Positions 1 through 11,292 of a stretch of 64,000 nt of DNA are shown here, piece after piece. Under the pieces are notes generated by a model. It was not told the DNA's origin and did no database searches. It saw nothing but the letters and a program-made list of their open reading frames with translations. A program made the position numbers and the translations under genes. Source of the stretch: Cycas panzhihuaensis (lineage: Eukaryota; Cycadophyta); NCBI GenBank assembly GCA_023213395.1, contig CM041465.1:160463741-160527740 (forward strand), written 5' to 3'. How positions within the stretch are numbered: the stretch's first letter is position 1; each line of letters begins with the position of its first letter.

Positions 1-485
1 ATGAAACTTTATCAGTCTTACAAGCAATTTGGAAAGAAGATGAACCATGTATTTGAAGTAATTTCCTAGTAAATTGGTGATTACAGCAGTTGGTAACCCA
101 TGTATTTAGATAAATAGATTTTATTTTATATGGACTTAGATATCATTTTGCTTGATTTGATGGACAACTAAATATAGATTGAAAGTAGCCACCACACATG
201 TGAAGATATGAAGATATATACAAAATACTTTATATATAGGTTTATGGAGATAACATATAGTTACATGTCTTTACAAGTTATAAATGATTTTGGTAATTAA
301 TATGGAAGCTCTACTCGAACCTTATGGTGTGACGAATCTGCCCGTAACATATAGGATATAGGAAATAGGTTGTAGAATACAGGTTATTTATAGGTTACAG
401 GATACATGATATAGGTGAAAATTATAGGTTACAGATACTAGCATACAAGATGAAGACATGAAGACCCAAGATCAAGATTCAAGGA
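1..485. other. Unclassified left edge, probably internal DNA of a retroelement
   Basis: No reading frame of useful length is visible. The stretch ends in a polypurine-tract-like run just before an LTR start, so it may be the 3' non-coding end of an element whose body lies left of the window. That assignment is inference; no domain was recognised. Confidence 0.3.
348..445. repeat. Degenerate ATAGG(T/A)TACAGG-type repeats
   Basis: Short units such as ATAGGATATAGG, ATAGGTTACAGG and ATAGGTTACAGATAC recur over about 100 bases with variable spacing. This looks like a decayed simple tandem array. No function is apparent. Confidence 0.5.
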
Positions 486-532
486 CATTAAACATTATGG
501 AGGGGGGAGTGTTAAAAACATAATGTTTAATG
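486..532. repeat. 14-bp perfect inverted repeat around a polypurine tract and LTR start
   Basis: The left arm (486-499) is CATTAAACATTATG and the right arm (519-532) is its exact reverse complement. The 19-base loop holds a purine run (GAGGGGGGAG) and the first bases of the LTR. As single strand or RNA this could form a hairpin presenting the polypurine tract. Confidence 0.8.
499..509 (+). promoter_or_regulatory. Polypurine-tract-like sequence
   Basis: GGAGGGGGGAG lies immediately before the TG that opens the following LTR. In LTR retrotransposons a tract in this position primes plus-strand DNA synthesis and marks the left side of a 3' LTR. The domain content of the DNA to its left is unknown. 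Confidence 0.55.
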
Positions 533-911
533 TGGGTCTATTATACACATACACTTCCCACCATTCACCTACTTTGAGATATACGAGATACATACATATC
601 AATGTTATCCTACTATTGGATGTTGTAAAGGCTCATTGTATGTGATATGCTACTCATGAGGTGATTATCACTATATATTTATACTCTCACTATTTGAGAA
701 CTTGAGAAAGGAGAGAAAAGAAAGATGTAATCATTATGATCATAAGCGGAGTCCTAACTCTACCTTCTCCCATGGTTTTTCCTACACTAGGTTTTCCACG
801 TATAAATCTTAGTGTCTTGTGGTGATGAATATGTTTGATGATTTCTTTTCTTTACATGTTTGATGTTTTATACTCATGAGTGTATATTATTGAATATTCA
901 TACTTTTAACA
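510..911 (+). repeat. LTR (402 bp) with 8-bp terminal inverted repeats
   Basis: The segment opens TGTTAAAA and closes TTTTAACA, a perfect 8-bp inverted terminal repeat with the canonical TG...CA ends. It is followed directly by a primer-binding site, as for a 5' LTR, and preceded by a polypurine-like tract, as for a 3' LTR. It is most simply the 5' LTR of the Gypsy-like gag-protease fragment to the right. No second copy was seen in the window. Confidence 0.7.
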
Positions 912-923
912 TGGTATTAGAGC
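912..923 (+). promoter_or_regulatory. Primer-binding site (initiator tRNA-Met type)
   Basis: TGGTATTAGAGC matches the plant consensus TGGTATCAGAGC with one C-to-T change and abuts the LTR end. It would pair with the 3' end of initiator tRNA-Met to prime minus-strand synthesis. Confidence 0.8.
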
Positions 924-2315
924 CATGCATGCATCTCTATTTTTTAATAAGATGTTCAATAGAAAAATCCTATTACTACTAGGTATGCCATCTTTTTCAC
1001 CTATCTTAGTTTACTTTCTTTTTAGTAAAAAAAGAAAAGGAAAGGAGAAGAAAAAGGACATTTAGGATTAATCTAAAGTGTAAAGCAAAAGAATCTAGGA
1101 ATATCATTTTTTACCCTATGCCCCTTCATCTCCTCTTTTTCGTCTTTAAAATGAAAAAACTCAAGGAAAAGGAAGTGTAGGAAAAAGATAAGAAAAGAAG
1201 ATTGGTTTTGTTTTCTATAGGCCTTTTGTTTGTGTTTCCTCTCTTTTAGTTGAAAAGGAAAAAAACCCAAAATAAAATCAAATACAAGAAAAAAATCCCA
1301 AAAGAAAAAGTAAAAAGAATTCTTATTTCTTTTCCATTTGCATTACATCATATGAAATATTAAGCACATTAGTCATTGTTTTGTTGTTTAGTTATAAGTC
1401 TGAACAAGAGGAGAGATCACATGGTTATAAGTCCTCAAACCCATAGGGTAACATTATATCTTTAGCTAGGGTTCACTTGTTGCTTTTCACAAAAATAAAA
1501 AGACATATAACTACATATAGGTATGTGCTCCTTTCCCTCTAGTTTGCAATAGGCCCCTAAATCCAAAATAATACATTTATCCACATGTGTGTACCTTTAT
1601 AATTGCCTTATTTTAGCATCTATTCCATTATTCAATACATAGTATTCCTTCACACTTGTATCTAAGAGGTACACAAATGCCCTAGTTGGGGTTGTTAGTT
1701 CAATTTCCCATGCATTTGGCCTCCACACCATAGGTCTTTTGCTATTGGTAAGTAGATTACAACCTACACTCTTGGTCTCGCATGTTTCATTTGTGACCAT
1801 ACTAGGGACTTACTAATTGGAAGCCATTTAGTACATCTAGGTATTCCTTTACTTCCTTCTTGCTTAGTTAGGGTACTTAATTTCTATCACAGAAGGACCT
1901 TTCACTCTATGTTACCCATTTGAGCTAGTTGGGTAGACTTTAAATACGATGCTTTTCTCATTGATTATGAGGCCTTCAACCCTTGGATACTAGTCCTTCA
2001 TATATCTCTGTCTCTTCGAGTGACTAAGACTCACCTATGGTAGTGCATCACATTGATTGGGCATATGATCTATATACCTAGGATTGACCTCAACCTAAGG
2101 CATCTTTTCTTTATTAAGATCCCACCCATATAGGTGATGATACAATATATTATCTGCATGAAGCCAATAAGTTCTATTATAACTTTGTTGCCCCCCATGC
2201 CCACATAATTAGGGTTATCCCCCCTCATGACCATGTTTAAGATCCTGAATAAGCTCTTCTTCATTTCCCCTCTCTCTTAGGTCAATAAGGAGGGCATGCC
2301 CCCCCTTCAAACCAA
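924..2315 (+). other. Leader of the decayed Gypsy-like element
   Basis: About 1.4 kb lies between the primer-binding site and the inferred gag start. It begins A/G-rich (about 1020-1330) and becomes pyrimidine-rich. Short reading frames on the minus strand look like chance. No protein similarity was recognised. Confidence 0.45.
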
Positions 2316-4985
2316 ATGATCACTATACCTTAGGACACTATTAAGGCCCTACAAGCCTATTTTAAGGTAGAAACAAAGAGAGACTTCCCCTGGGTGAGCC
2401 TAATGGTTGTTTTTATAACATCCACCACCTCCATCCTAATTCCTCTGCCTACTTCCACTCAAGGTGCTACGTCACTTCTTCAAGTTGTGATTGCCACATC
2501 TTTCACTACAAGCACTTTGCTTAGGAGAGGGCCGACACCAACCTAAGCCCATTCTTAAGTTATGGCAAGTGTCCCCTCATTACAAACCATAATTACCTAA
2601 TCAAGCATAGTCTTGGTTCCTCCTATTCCATCCATTCCTCCTCATTCCCAATACATAAGACATGCATGAGGACCAACTATTCACACTTGCCCATATCATG
2701 TGGACTCATCACTCTATGTCCTACTAGGATATACATCCTAACAATAGGGACAGAAGGGTTCTCACCCTCTACCCATTTATGGGGTGGATACCCTCCACCC
2801 ATATGGGATAACTTTTCCTATCAAGGGATCTTTTGGCTGAAACCCCCTTCCATACCTTTCACCTTATGTGTCTCAGCCAACCCCATCCTCTCATCCCTAT
2901 CAAGGGGCATCCATGGTACCTCCCTTTCTACCTCTCCCAAATCCCACTCCTCAAGGGGTAATGACTCATGGCACTTCCTCTTATCATGTTTAAGCACACA
3001 GTGGTTTAAGCTACCCTTGACCACCCCTATATCCTACTTATCCCTATTTAGGTATGTCTCTTCCCTACCAAATAGAAGACATATCTTACCCCAATCCTTC
3101 TTATACCCTTCACCAATAAGGGCATGCATATTACCCTACTTGTCCTTCATATCCATCTTAAATTGGAATTGGATATTATCTATCACCCTTATATCCCTCA
3201 TTCAATCCTCTAGTCCAACCCAAGGTATGCCCCATCATGGTCTACAAGTCAAGCCCTCTCTCTTTAGATGCCTTAGGAACCAACTTACCTCCTCACCCAT
3301 CTGAAGTATCTAAATTTAATAGAACTTCCTCTTAGGACCCCATTGATCATGTTAGAGTATTCACCATGGCATGTATCGATTATTAGGCCTATGATCATAT
3401 TCTAATAAATTTGTTTCATAGGTTACTCCAAGGAGATACTCTCAAGTAGTTTTACTATCTTCTAGCCCACTTACTCCATTTTTTCTAATAATTAGTTGAC
3501 TCCTTTATTAACTACTTTGATCTTATAAGGCCATTCAAGAGTGGGGCCTAGACCTTGCTCTCCCTCAAACAAGGATAAGTTAAGCTCAATAGAGACTTCA
3601 TCCACAGATTCCACAATCTCCTTCACTCCTTAAAAGCCATGTTGCCTAAGAGTTTAATGAGAAACATCTTCGTTAATGCTCTACGCCCTGAGGTCTATGT
3701 TAAGGTCCTAAAGATGAGAGCAATGGCTTGTGATTTAGCTATAGCCAAATGCTTGGATTTAGAGTCTATTGAGATCCAAGCTGGTCTCAAGAAGATTAAT
3801 ATGAACTCATAATGGCATGAGACACTGCCTCCTCTATGTGACCAAAGGACACAACAACCTTCATCCAAGCCCTCTATTGACATTACCAATAAGACTATGG
3901 ATTTATTTACTTCTACCATCCATTCCTTTAAACAAACACTTAAGGATTTGAAACTCCAACTAACTTAAGCCTCCACGAATTTGTAAGTTTAGTCTTATAG
4001 TTATAGATTAGTCCATCAAACTGCCTAAACTATACAACCAATAAAAGAGGGCCCTAAACCTTCATAAGAGAATAGGCCAAAACCCTCTTTTAAGAAGAGA
4101 TAGTGTTTTGTTCATGGCCAATATACCCACAATGATGCTTAATGTTGGAATCAATATCTTGAGCTTACCCCACTAAGGGATCCTCCTTTCCAATCCACTT
4201 CTAAGCTAAATCTAGACCAACCCATTCATTAATACCCCTTTCCTAACCATGACACCCTTAAACAACCACCACAACCTCAAAACTGGCAAGGCAAGGGGCA
4301 CCCTCAACCTTAAAGAAATGGGATCCCACCTACCCCTTTATTTGATCAACTTAAGGGTAGAGCCTTAATTGATTCCTCTTATCTCTTAAGCTCTAAAGCT
4401 TAAAACTCATCTCCATGCCCTAATGCTAAGGGTAAACAAGTCATACATATGTTAGAGATCACCTGGGTCTATTTTATAACTTGTTCTCAAGTAGTGAAGG
4501 AGGTTGAGGAGGATTTTACATCTTGACAACTCTCTTTAGAGACCTCCGTCACTAAAATCCTAATTATCTTGAAGACCATACTAGTCTAACTGGGATATGA
4601 CTTTAGATGAGCTCTTTCCTAACCCATAGGTAAGGGAAGGACCTTCTCCATTATAAAGGAATTCCATACTGTATCTATAGGAATGTCCATGATGAATATC
4701 TTGTGGAGTTATCTCGATCAACGAGATTTGCTCCTAGAGGCCCTTGGCCAAAAGGATGTACCCATCCATGCTATAGCCATAACATCTCATGGCCATCCCC
4801 TTATCTCTTTCAATCCATATGATTTACCACCTGTTGGTGAGAGATAATATCATTGGCACTATCCCTTTGCCATTATGATTTAGACACTTAAGTTCTCCTT
4901 GAAGAGGACCATTGTAGACAACGAATCCTCAGTGAATACAATGCTCACTTGAATGCTCAAGAAGTTAGGTATTGAGGCTATTGAG
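2316..4985 (+). pseudogene. Decayed Ty3/Gypsy-type gag and protease, truncated
   Basis: Frame 3 reads from an ATG at 2316 (MITIP...) to 4985 with many in-frame TAA/TAG stops but an apparently continuous frame. The N-terminal part (about 2340-3300) is rich in Pro, Gln and Ser. The gag core follows (about 3295-3800): PIDHVRVFTMACIDY, then RDFIHRFHNLL and FVNALRPEVYVK. A knuckle-like CFVHGQYTHNDAQC lies near 4110-4155. The protease motif near 4914 reads VDNESSVNTM, where the family has D-N/T-G-S; the glycine next to the catalytic aspartate has become Glu. Reverse transcriptase and integrase are missing because an LTR begins at 4986. Most stops fit C-to-T change at Gln codons. It cannot make a functional polyprotein. 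Confidence 0.75.
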
Positions 4986-5236
4986 TGTTGCAGATCTCCT
5001 TAAAAGAATTAATTAACTATTGATTAAGGAAAAGGCATCTCCGAAGAATTGTGACTTATGAGTGAAGGGGCTATCATACACCTATAAATGAGGCCTCAAA
5101 TGTATTGTATATCATTTAACTTTTATCAATCAAATGATTAGTATTTTGACTATTAATTCACCTTCAAGCATACCTATGCTCTTAATTACTCTTTGAACCC
5201 TTGAAATTGCTCTAATTATGAAAAATATTTGTAACA
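4986..5236 (+). repeat. LTR (about 251 bp), family shared with 12588-12915
   Basis: It starts TGTTGCAG and ends TTTGTAACA, is followed by a primer-binding site, and contains a TATAAATG box at 5083 followed by AGGCCTCAAATGTATT. The LTR at 12588-12915 carries the same TATA/CCTCAAATG block and a similar 5' end, so the two belong to one family, although the second has about 75 extra bases. Its insertion truncates the gag-protease frame to its left. Confidence 0.65.
5083..5106 (+). promoter_or_regulatory. LTR promoter TATA block
   Basis: TATAAATGAGGCCTCAAATG is nearly identical to the block at 12766-12789 in the related LTR, with two changes in 24 bases. Its conservation and position in the LTR suggest the core promoter. 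Confidence 0.5.
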
Positions 5237-5238
5237 AT

Positions 5239-5250
5239 TAGTATCAGAGC
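5239..5250 (+). promoter_or_regulatory. Primer-binding site
   Basis: TAGTATCAGAGC lies two bases after the LTR end and differs by one G-to-A change from TGGTATCAGAGC. It marks 4986-5236 as a 5' LTR with its body to the right. Confidence 0.7.
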
Positions 5251-8200
5251 ATCATTCCTGCTCTTTTTGAGACTATATCTATTAATATCTTCTATTATCG
5301 ATCATTCATCTATCTAATAGGGATGGTGTTGTTCATAAACCATCTAACTCTTACACTTAACCTGTGCTATATTTTTGTTTGTTCTGTTATTATCCTTCAC
5401 TGTTAAATGTCTATTTCAATTCCATCTTGCCATCACTTCTTACAAGTGCATCTATATTTCATAAGAATATTTATAATAATCTAACAACTTCAATATTAAA
5501 GCCATATACCTACGAGTTTGTCTTAGAGCCATCTGCCTCAATATTAAATTTGCACCCTGCCACGTCTTTCTCAGTCCCATCTTGTTCATCTAACATTGGT
5601 TGTCATCTATCTCAATCTCGTCTTATTTATGTAGTTATGTCTTCTCAGTGTTTGTTGCTTATGAGCTGTCGTTTACTTTGATCCCAATTCTGATAGAATT
5701 ATGGTGCCTTCTGTTTCCCGGCCACTGGGAATGGGTATGGACAGATCGACTTAGGTAAGTGCAGGTATACTTCTCTCTCTCATCTAAGTCACTTTAGAAA
5801 TTATAGATTGAAGCATTGTTTGAATTGCATGATTGATTAGCTCATTTTCATAGTTGATTATGCATCTTACTTGATCATGTCATATGCCTCTAGCCTATGA
5901 AGACCAGCGAGACCTGCCTTTTTATGAGACATGCATCCCCATGGCGCTCTACAACCCTTCGCATTGCCTCCATGTTGCCTCAAGATTTAACCAGCTCGTG
6001 TGATCTGCTCATACCTTTGTCATAGGTATTTTATATCCAACTCTAACACTTTTGGGAAGCCCTATCCCTCGGTGCCTTATCCGACTTAGCCCATTTGCTC
6101 ACTTGGATTATCCTCAACCACTTGGACGAGAGGCCCAACCCCTCTTAAGCCTAGGGTACCCCCTTCTAAGGCCCCCATAACCTTGATTTCTCTTTTTATT
6201 ATATTCTGGCCTTGCATTGCTGCAAACTTAGCAGTACTGCGAAGTTTGCCACGGTACCATGAAGTTTACTACGGTGCAACTATTTACCACTATTTTTTTA
6301 ATCTGCCATGGCAATTCTCACATTTTTCACAGAATTGCCACATGGATTAGTTATCCAAAAAGCTCCAACTTAACCCTAATCACTCAATTAGGGTTAGGGT
6401 TGGGTATAAAGTCCAAAATTCCTCATTCTTGCTCCTCTTCCATCACCTCTTCATGCTCTCTTCTCCTCTTCTCATAGGAACACTCTTCAAAAACATCTGC
6501 ACATCTCAATTTTTGGTGCACCAATCTAAGATTTACCTGTTGCAGCATTGGTTCATGGCAAAAAACTCCTCAACCAATGTCTCCGAGCAAAGACCCACAT
6601 CTAGGTGTGGCCTCCACACTCCTCTTCCAACTTTTAGCAAGGGTCTTCCTCCTACAACTAAGAGACACCCTATAAGCTCTCTAAACCTGCTATCTTCTAC
6701 TGTTTAGAGGAGTAGACTTGCTCCCCATGTATTTTAACAGGTATTCCTCATCATGGTTTCACCCTTTTGCCCTAGGTTCACCTTGCAAAAGTAAGTTCTT
6801 TAAGCTTATAATTCTTTTCCTTGTGTTTTGTTATATAGGGAAGCATTCTTTTCATTTATTGTTTCCCGTAACCTTACCATCCCTTATTCCTCCCTTGTTT
6901 TTTTCTCCAAGGAGGTTACGGGAGAGGGTTCACAAGGAGGGTATGAAAGGAAGCAAGGCGATATCTGTTCCCACTAGCCCTGCTCCTCAAGGACAAACCC
7001 CTTCTCCTCCTTCCTCTCCCTCACTTATGCCTTCCTTGGACTATCTGGGAGTCCTTGGGATTGGGCCAGCATTGGGCATCAGTATGTGCAGTGCTTACTG
7101 CTCTAATCTTAGGCCTACACACTCTATTTTAGGTAACTCTTTCAGCCCCAAATAGTAGCTAATACCCATTCTTGGCTTTGGTATAGCCTACGTTGTAACT
7201 TGTTGCCCGTAGCATGTTGGCAACATAGGAAACATCTGCATAACTTTGTAGTATTTATTCTCTCTCCCACATACTGTCCATAGGCTATCTTATCTCAATG
7301 TACCCTACACCTAAGGGCAGTATGGAGGTGCATTTGTCGAAGGGCTAGCCATTTCGAGGCTAACCTCTTCTTACTCGGCATGTGTTGGTGCTTTCTTTAA
7401 GGGCTTGCAGAGTCATTTTTGGTGATGGACTAACTAACTTTAGACACTATATTTTAGCACTTTTCTTTTATATCATTGCATACATCTCAGATTTGTATGT
7501 TGGCAGCCCCTCTTGGTGGGGCAAATATCTTTGTGGTTGCAAGCTTTGTGGCAACACTTATGAGGGGAAAGAAATGCTCCAATTCAGGTAAGCCCTCGTT
7601 CTCTTTCCTTTCTTCATTTTCCAGCTTTCCTATATGGCTATTAGCTTCCTTTTGTCTTTCCCGTTTTACTTTTCTTTTCGTACAGGGAAGGTAAGGAAGC
7701 CCCACTCCATCTTCGTTTCAATGATGGTTGTGCATTGGTAAAGATGAGAGGATGTATGTGAGACATGAGAGAAGCTTCTTCATCAACCACATTACTTTTC
7801 GGTTATACATCACATCCATTCCCATAGTCCTTTCCCTTTTTGCTTTTATTAGGCATACGCTCTTGTATAATATGTCACATAAAAGGGAAAAGGGTAACTA
7901 ATCATTCTACATACATTCATCTAATATATGTATGCTACACAGTTAACTTTATAGGAAAGAGGACACAATCGAAACTACACCTCCCCCATTTATCTTACCT
8001 AAACCACAAGCGTCCCTTAGTTGGATATCATCTTAGTATGTATGTTTGAATATGCATGAAACGCTTCTGCTTTATCTTTTATTGTTGAAAAAGAAAAGAG
8101 AGAGAGGAAGTGTAGTCCATAGTCTCTTTTGTGAACACATACAATATCGCTTTTTGTCATCTCTTTTCCACACTTCACATACCCAACTAACACACACAAC

Positions 8201-8369
8201 CTTCATCATCCTAGCTAGGGATTGAACCCCTTTTGTTTGCATAGTGGCAAGGATTCCTCCCTTGCCGTTACTTCTTCCACCTAGATCTACCTTAGGTTGG
8301 TCAGCCTAGGGAGGTCTATTCGTGCTTATATCACACTTCTTTACCATTCATCTACACCTATCGCATTTG
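5251..8369 (+). other. Unclassified pyrimidine-rich stretch, possibly leader DNA
   Basis: The plus strand is C/T-rich with many CCT and CTT runs. Reading frames up to 145 codons (6718-7155) are not convincing: they show composition bias and no recognisable motif. The first part may be leader of the element opened by the LTR at 4986. A promoter-like hairpin and TATA box lie near 6372-6410. No conserved protein domain was found. Confidence 0.4.
6372..6410 (+). promoter_or_regulatory. Telobox-like hairpin upstream of a TATA box
   Basis: AACCCTAAT (6372-6380) and ATTAGGGTT (6387-6395) form a perfect 9-bp inverted repeat with a 6-base loop. TATAAA follows at 6405, then a pyrimidine-rich CTCCTCTTCC region. 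AACCCTAA elements occur in some plant promoters, so this may be an old LTR or gene promoter. No transcript can be assigned. Confidence 0.4.
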
Positions 8370-8538
8370 TACCATGCTCCTTTCCCATAGGAATTCCTTT
8401 TCTCTATGGGTCTCTCCCCTTCCTTCTAGCCATCCAAGGTGGGTGTTTTTTAACACCACCTTTAAAGTTGAGGATTATGTTACTCTTCAATATGGATTAC
8501 TATTCTTTTTACTACTCTGCTTATCTCTGGATCCCTCA
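8370..8538 (+). repeat. 3' part of a divergent Copia LTR (element B')
   Basis: The end of this stretch aligns by eye with the last third of the Copia B LTR (55110-55280), including the GGTGTTTTTTAACACC and ACTCTGCTTATC blocks, and it is followed by a matching primer-binding site. The left end could not be placed. Confidence 0.45.
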
Positions 8539-8540
8539 TT

Positions 8541-8552
8541 TGGTATCAAAGT
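8541..8552 (+). promoter_or_regulatory. Primer-binding site of Copia B'
   Basis: TGGTATCAAAGT sits two bases after the LTR end, as in Copia B at 55283 (TGGTATCAGAGC). The differences fit decay. Confidence 0.65.
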
Positions 8553-11292
8553 AAGTGTATACGATGTATGACAAGTTTATTGTTGAATATTTGCTAAGTT
8601 TATAAATTTTTATCAATAGTTCTTATATAGTTTTTGTTAAATATTTGATTATTTGATGTGTACACTTTATTTTAATTAATATTCTCCAATTTTTTATAGC
8701 TACAACTAGTGTACATAGCCCAACATTTATTTGGAGCTTTTGCATCTATGATTCATTCAATATTTCATAAGTTTTTAAACCTCTTTTCATCATTTTTTGA
8801 GGTTACCTTACCTAAACTTCATTAGGTTGGTGCTCTCTCCATAATAAATGAAACTATCTTAAGTCACTACTTGTTGGAATCCTCTATGAGTTATCTTTAC
8901 AACACAACTGACTGTTCAAGAAATTGTTATTTCTATGTAGAGATCTTCCTCTCGAACGCCCGGTCACTCCTTTTGGCCACTGAAACCTCCAGTGCACCTC
9001 TTGTAATCTGCTTGTTTTTCTTCTGTTTCTCTTTAGATAAAACTATAATAGGGTAGTAGGCCTAATCAGGTTCAACAAAGATATCTTTGAGTAATTTTAG
9101 GCCCTCTCTAAGTTGTATAGCCTCCACATAGTCTGTTGACCTCCCACAACCTATAGAGTCATTTTTTGTCATTTTTCTTCTCTATGAGATGATCTTTGGC
9201 TTTTCTGGGTTGGTTTGGGTTTGCTCTAGCCCTTCAATCCCATTTCTAAGCCCCTTCGATTTAAATCATTCTAATAGAGTCATTCCTCTCAGATTGGTTG
9301 TGTGACCTCCTTGTATACTTTTGCTTCATTCCCTGCCTATGTTAATCCATTCCCTGCGAAATTTTAGAAGTGCCTATCCATCTAGAAGATCTAGCCTCCC
9401 CTAAAATTTTATCATGATCTATTAATTTGGTGACTAGTTTGAGCTCACTGAAGTTAGTACTACATGTGCCTAGGTTTGTGCAAGTTGATTTTATTTTTTT
9501 AATTTATTTTAATTCATTTTATTTTTTATAAAGTTTAGAAAATTTTAATTAAATTTAATATTATTTACATTTCTACTACTTAGCCCCCCCAATTGTGGTA
9601 ACTTTCACTCCCATATAACCCTTCTTTAGGGTGTATATTTCAAATTTTTTGGATTATTTTTTATTAATTTGATTTTTAAAGGATTTAATTCCTTTTAATA
9701 ATCTTTTAAGCCTGCTAGCCCCTTTCATAGGCTAGTGAGTGGTCGTTTGAGCCCTCCAGGTGACTAGGGGCCTTAACTCTAAGGGGCTTAACCCTCCCTA
9801 TTCACTTTTTTTACCATAAAGAGGTATTTTCATCATTTTGGCTATGACTTTTGATCTAGGAGTCTATTTTTTGAATGAATGGATCCATTAGAAAGACAAT
9901 TTGATTGTATTTATACTAAAGTTACTTTTATTATGTTTTGAAGTTGTGTTGTATGAGTTTAAGACTACTAAAGTTAGCCCTTTTATTTAGTTCAAGTTTG
10001 AGCATTTTTCAACATTTTTGATTTATTTTATTACTTCATTTAAGCATATTTATATGTTATTGAGTTACTAATCTATCTTTGACTATTTTCAGTTATTTTT
10101 TAGAGGATCACATATATTTTTTGTAGTTTTTTAGTTAATTTTGGCCTCTTAAAAGAAAAAAGACCTTCTGATGCCAATCTCACAAATTGGTGCTTTATAA
10201 ACCTTAAATAACTCTATTTTAAAGCTATTATTTTAGTTTATAGTTCATTCACTTTACCTTAAAGCTTATATCAAGCATATTTTGCTTATTTAAGGGTCAA
10301 CTTTCTTCATTTTAAAGACATATTTCAAGTACATTCAAAGCTATCTTCTTGCATCTAAAACGAGCTCATATAAAAGTGCATTTGTTACTCATCTATTTTT
10401 AGTTTATTCATCTATATATTGAAACTTATAATAGGCTCATTTTGCTCATCATTGATCATTTTATTTCTTTATCAACCAAGGTTCCTTTCATTGCATCTAA
10501 AAGTGCATTTAGAGTGTATCCTATTGCATATGTATAAGATCATTCAAAGGGTGTTTCATTTCATTCATTTTTTAGAGCTTATTTGACCCATTTAAAAAGC
10601 TTTCTTATTTCATTCAAAAAGGTGTATTCATTAATTTCAATTTGAAAAGATATATCTTTCCTTTTATTACTAAGTTATTTTTTTATTTATTGATTAAGAA
10701 GGAACCCTATTTTACTAAGTAATACCATATATATATATATCACATTAAACAAAATAATTTCCTAAAAGAACCTCCTATTTTTCTAGCCTTATAAGGGGAA
10801 TAGTTAGGACCCCTGAAGTTACTATCATGCACATGCCCTTGGCCTACTCATATTGGATGAGGAACAACATTAGTTATCAGGTGTATTAGGTGGTAGGCTA
10901 AGGTGAGAAACCTATCTTTTCTAGAGTTCAAAGAATAAGGATAGACCTGGAGAGGATGAGCACCTTTGGTTGTTAAGCCATCATTACTAGAGCTATTGCT
11001 AAGCATAAGTTTAGAACAACTAGACAAACAAGCCAAGGGGATCTTGTATCTTCTTTATAGCCCACGTACTAAGGTATATAAAGCCAAGTACTCACGTACT
11101 AGTATATTAGGTCCCTAATTTACCACTTATGGGTAGACACCATTAGATAGGAGAGCAACTGAAGGCTTTCCTTAAAGAAACATAAACTTAGAGCCTAACA
11201 ACCCTTTTAAGGAATAGGACACATTTCAAGACTATACCTTGGGAAACCTATACTTTAGAAGACATTTAAATAAAACCTTATTTTGAAACACA
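8553..11292 (+). other. Long leader of Copia B'
   Basis: About 2.7 kb separates the primer-binding site from gag. It aligns in blocks with the leader of Copia B (55295-58631), for example the shared GTCACTCCTT(T/A)TGGCCAC near 8965 and 55708. A T-rich section (about 9840-10780) has many CATTT...AAAG-like units. The last 500 bases are the conserved pre-gag module. No reading frame is credible. Confidence 0.6.
10791..11140 (+). promoter_or_regulatory. Conserved pre-gag leader module (copy in B')
   Basis: It begins near AAGGGGAATAGTTAGGACCC and ends near CTAGTATATTAGGTCCCT then CCACTTATGGGTAG. Similar sequence is present at 58081-58435 in Copia B and, reversed, at 29645-30000 in Copia D, each about 450-540 bases before gag. 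A cis role such as packaging or translation control is inference. Confidence 0.6.

Noticed and set aside
2666-3304. A 212-codon open frame on the plus strand
   Set aside because: It is a different frame (2) over the Pro/Gln-rich N-terminus of the decayed gag in frame 3. Its openness comes from C/T-rich composition, and it has no domain.
6380-6400. Interstitial telomere repeat (TTAGGGTTAGGGTT)
   Set aside because: Only two units are present, as part of a hairpin near a TATA box. Plant telomeres are normally TTTAGGG arrays.
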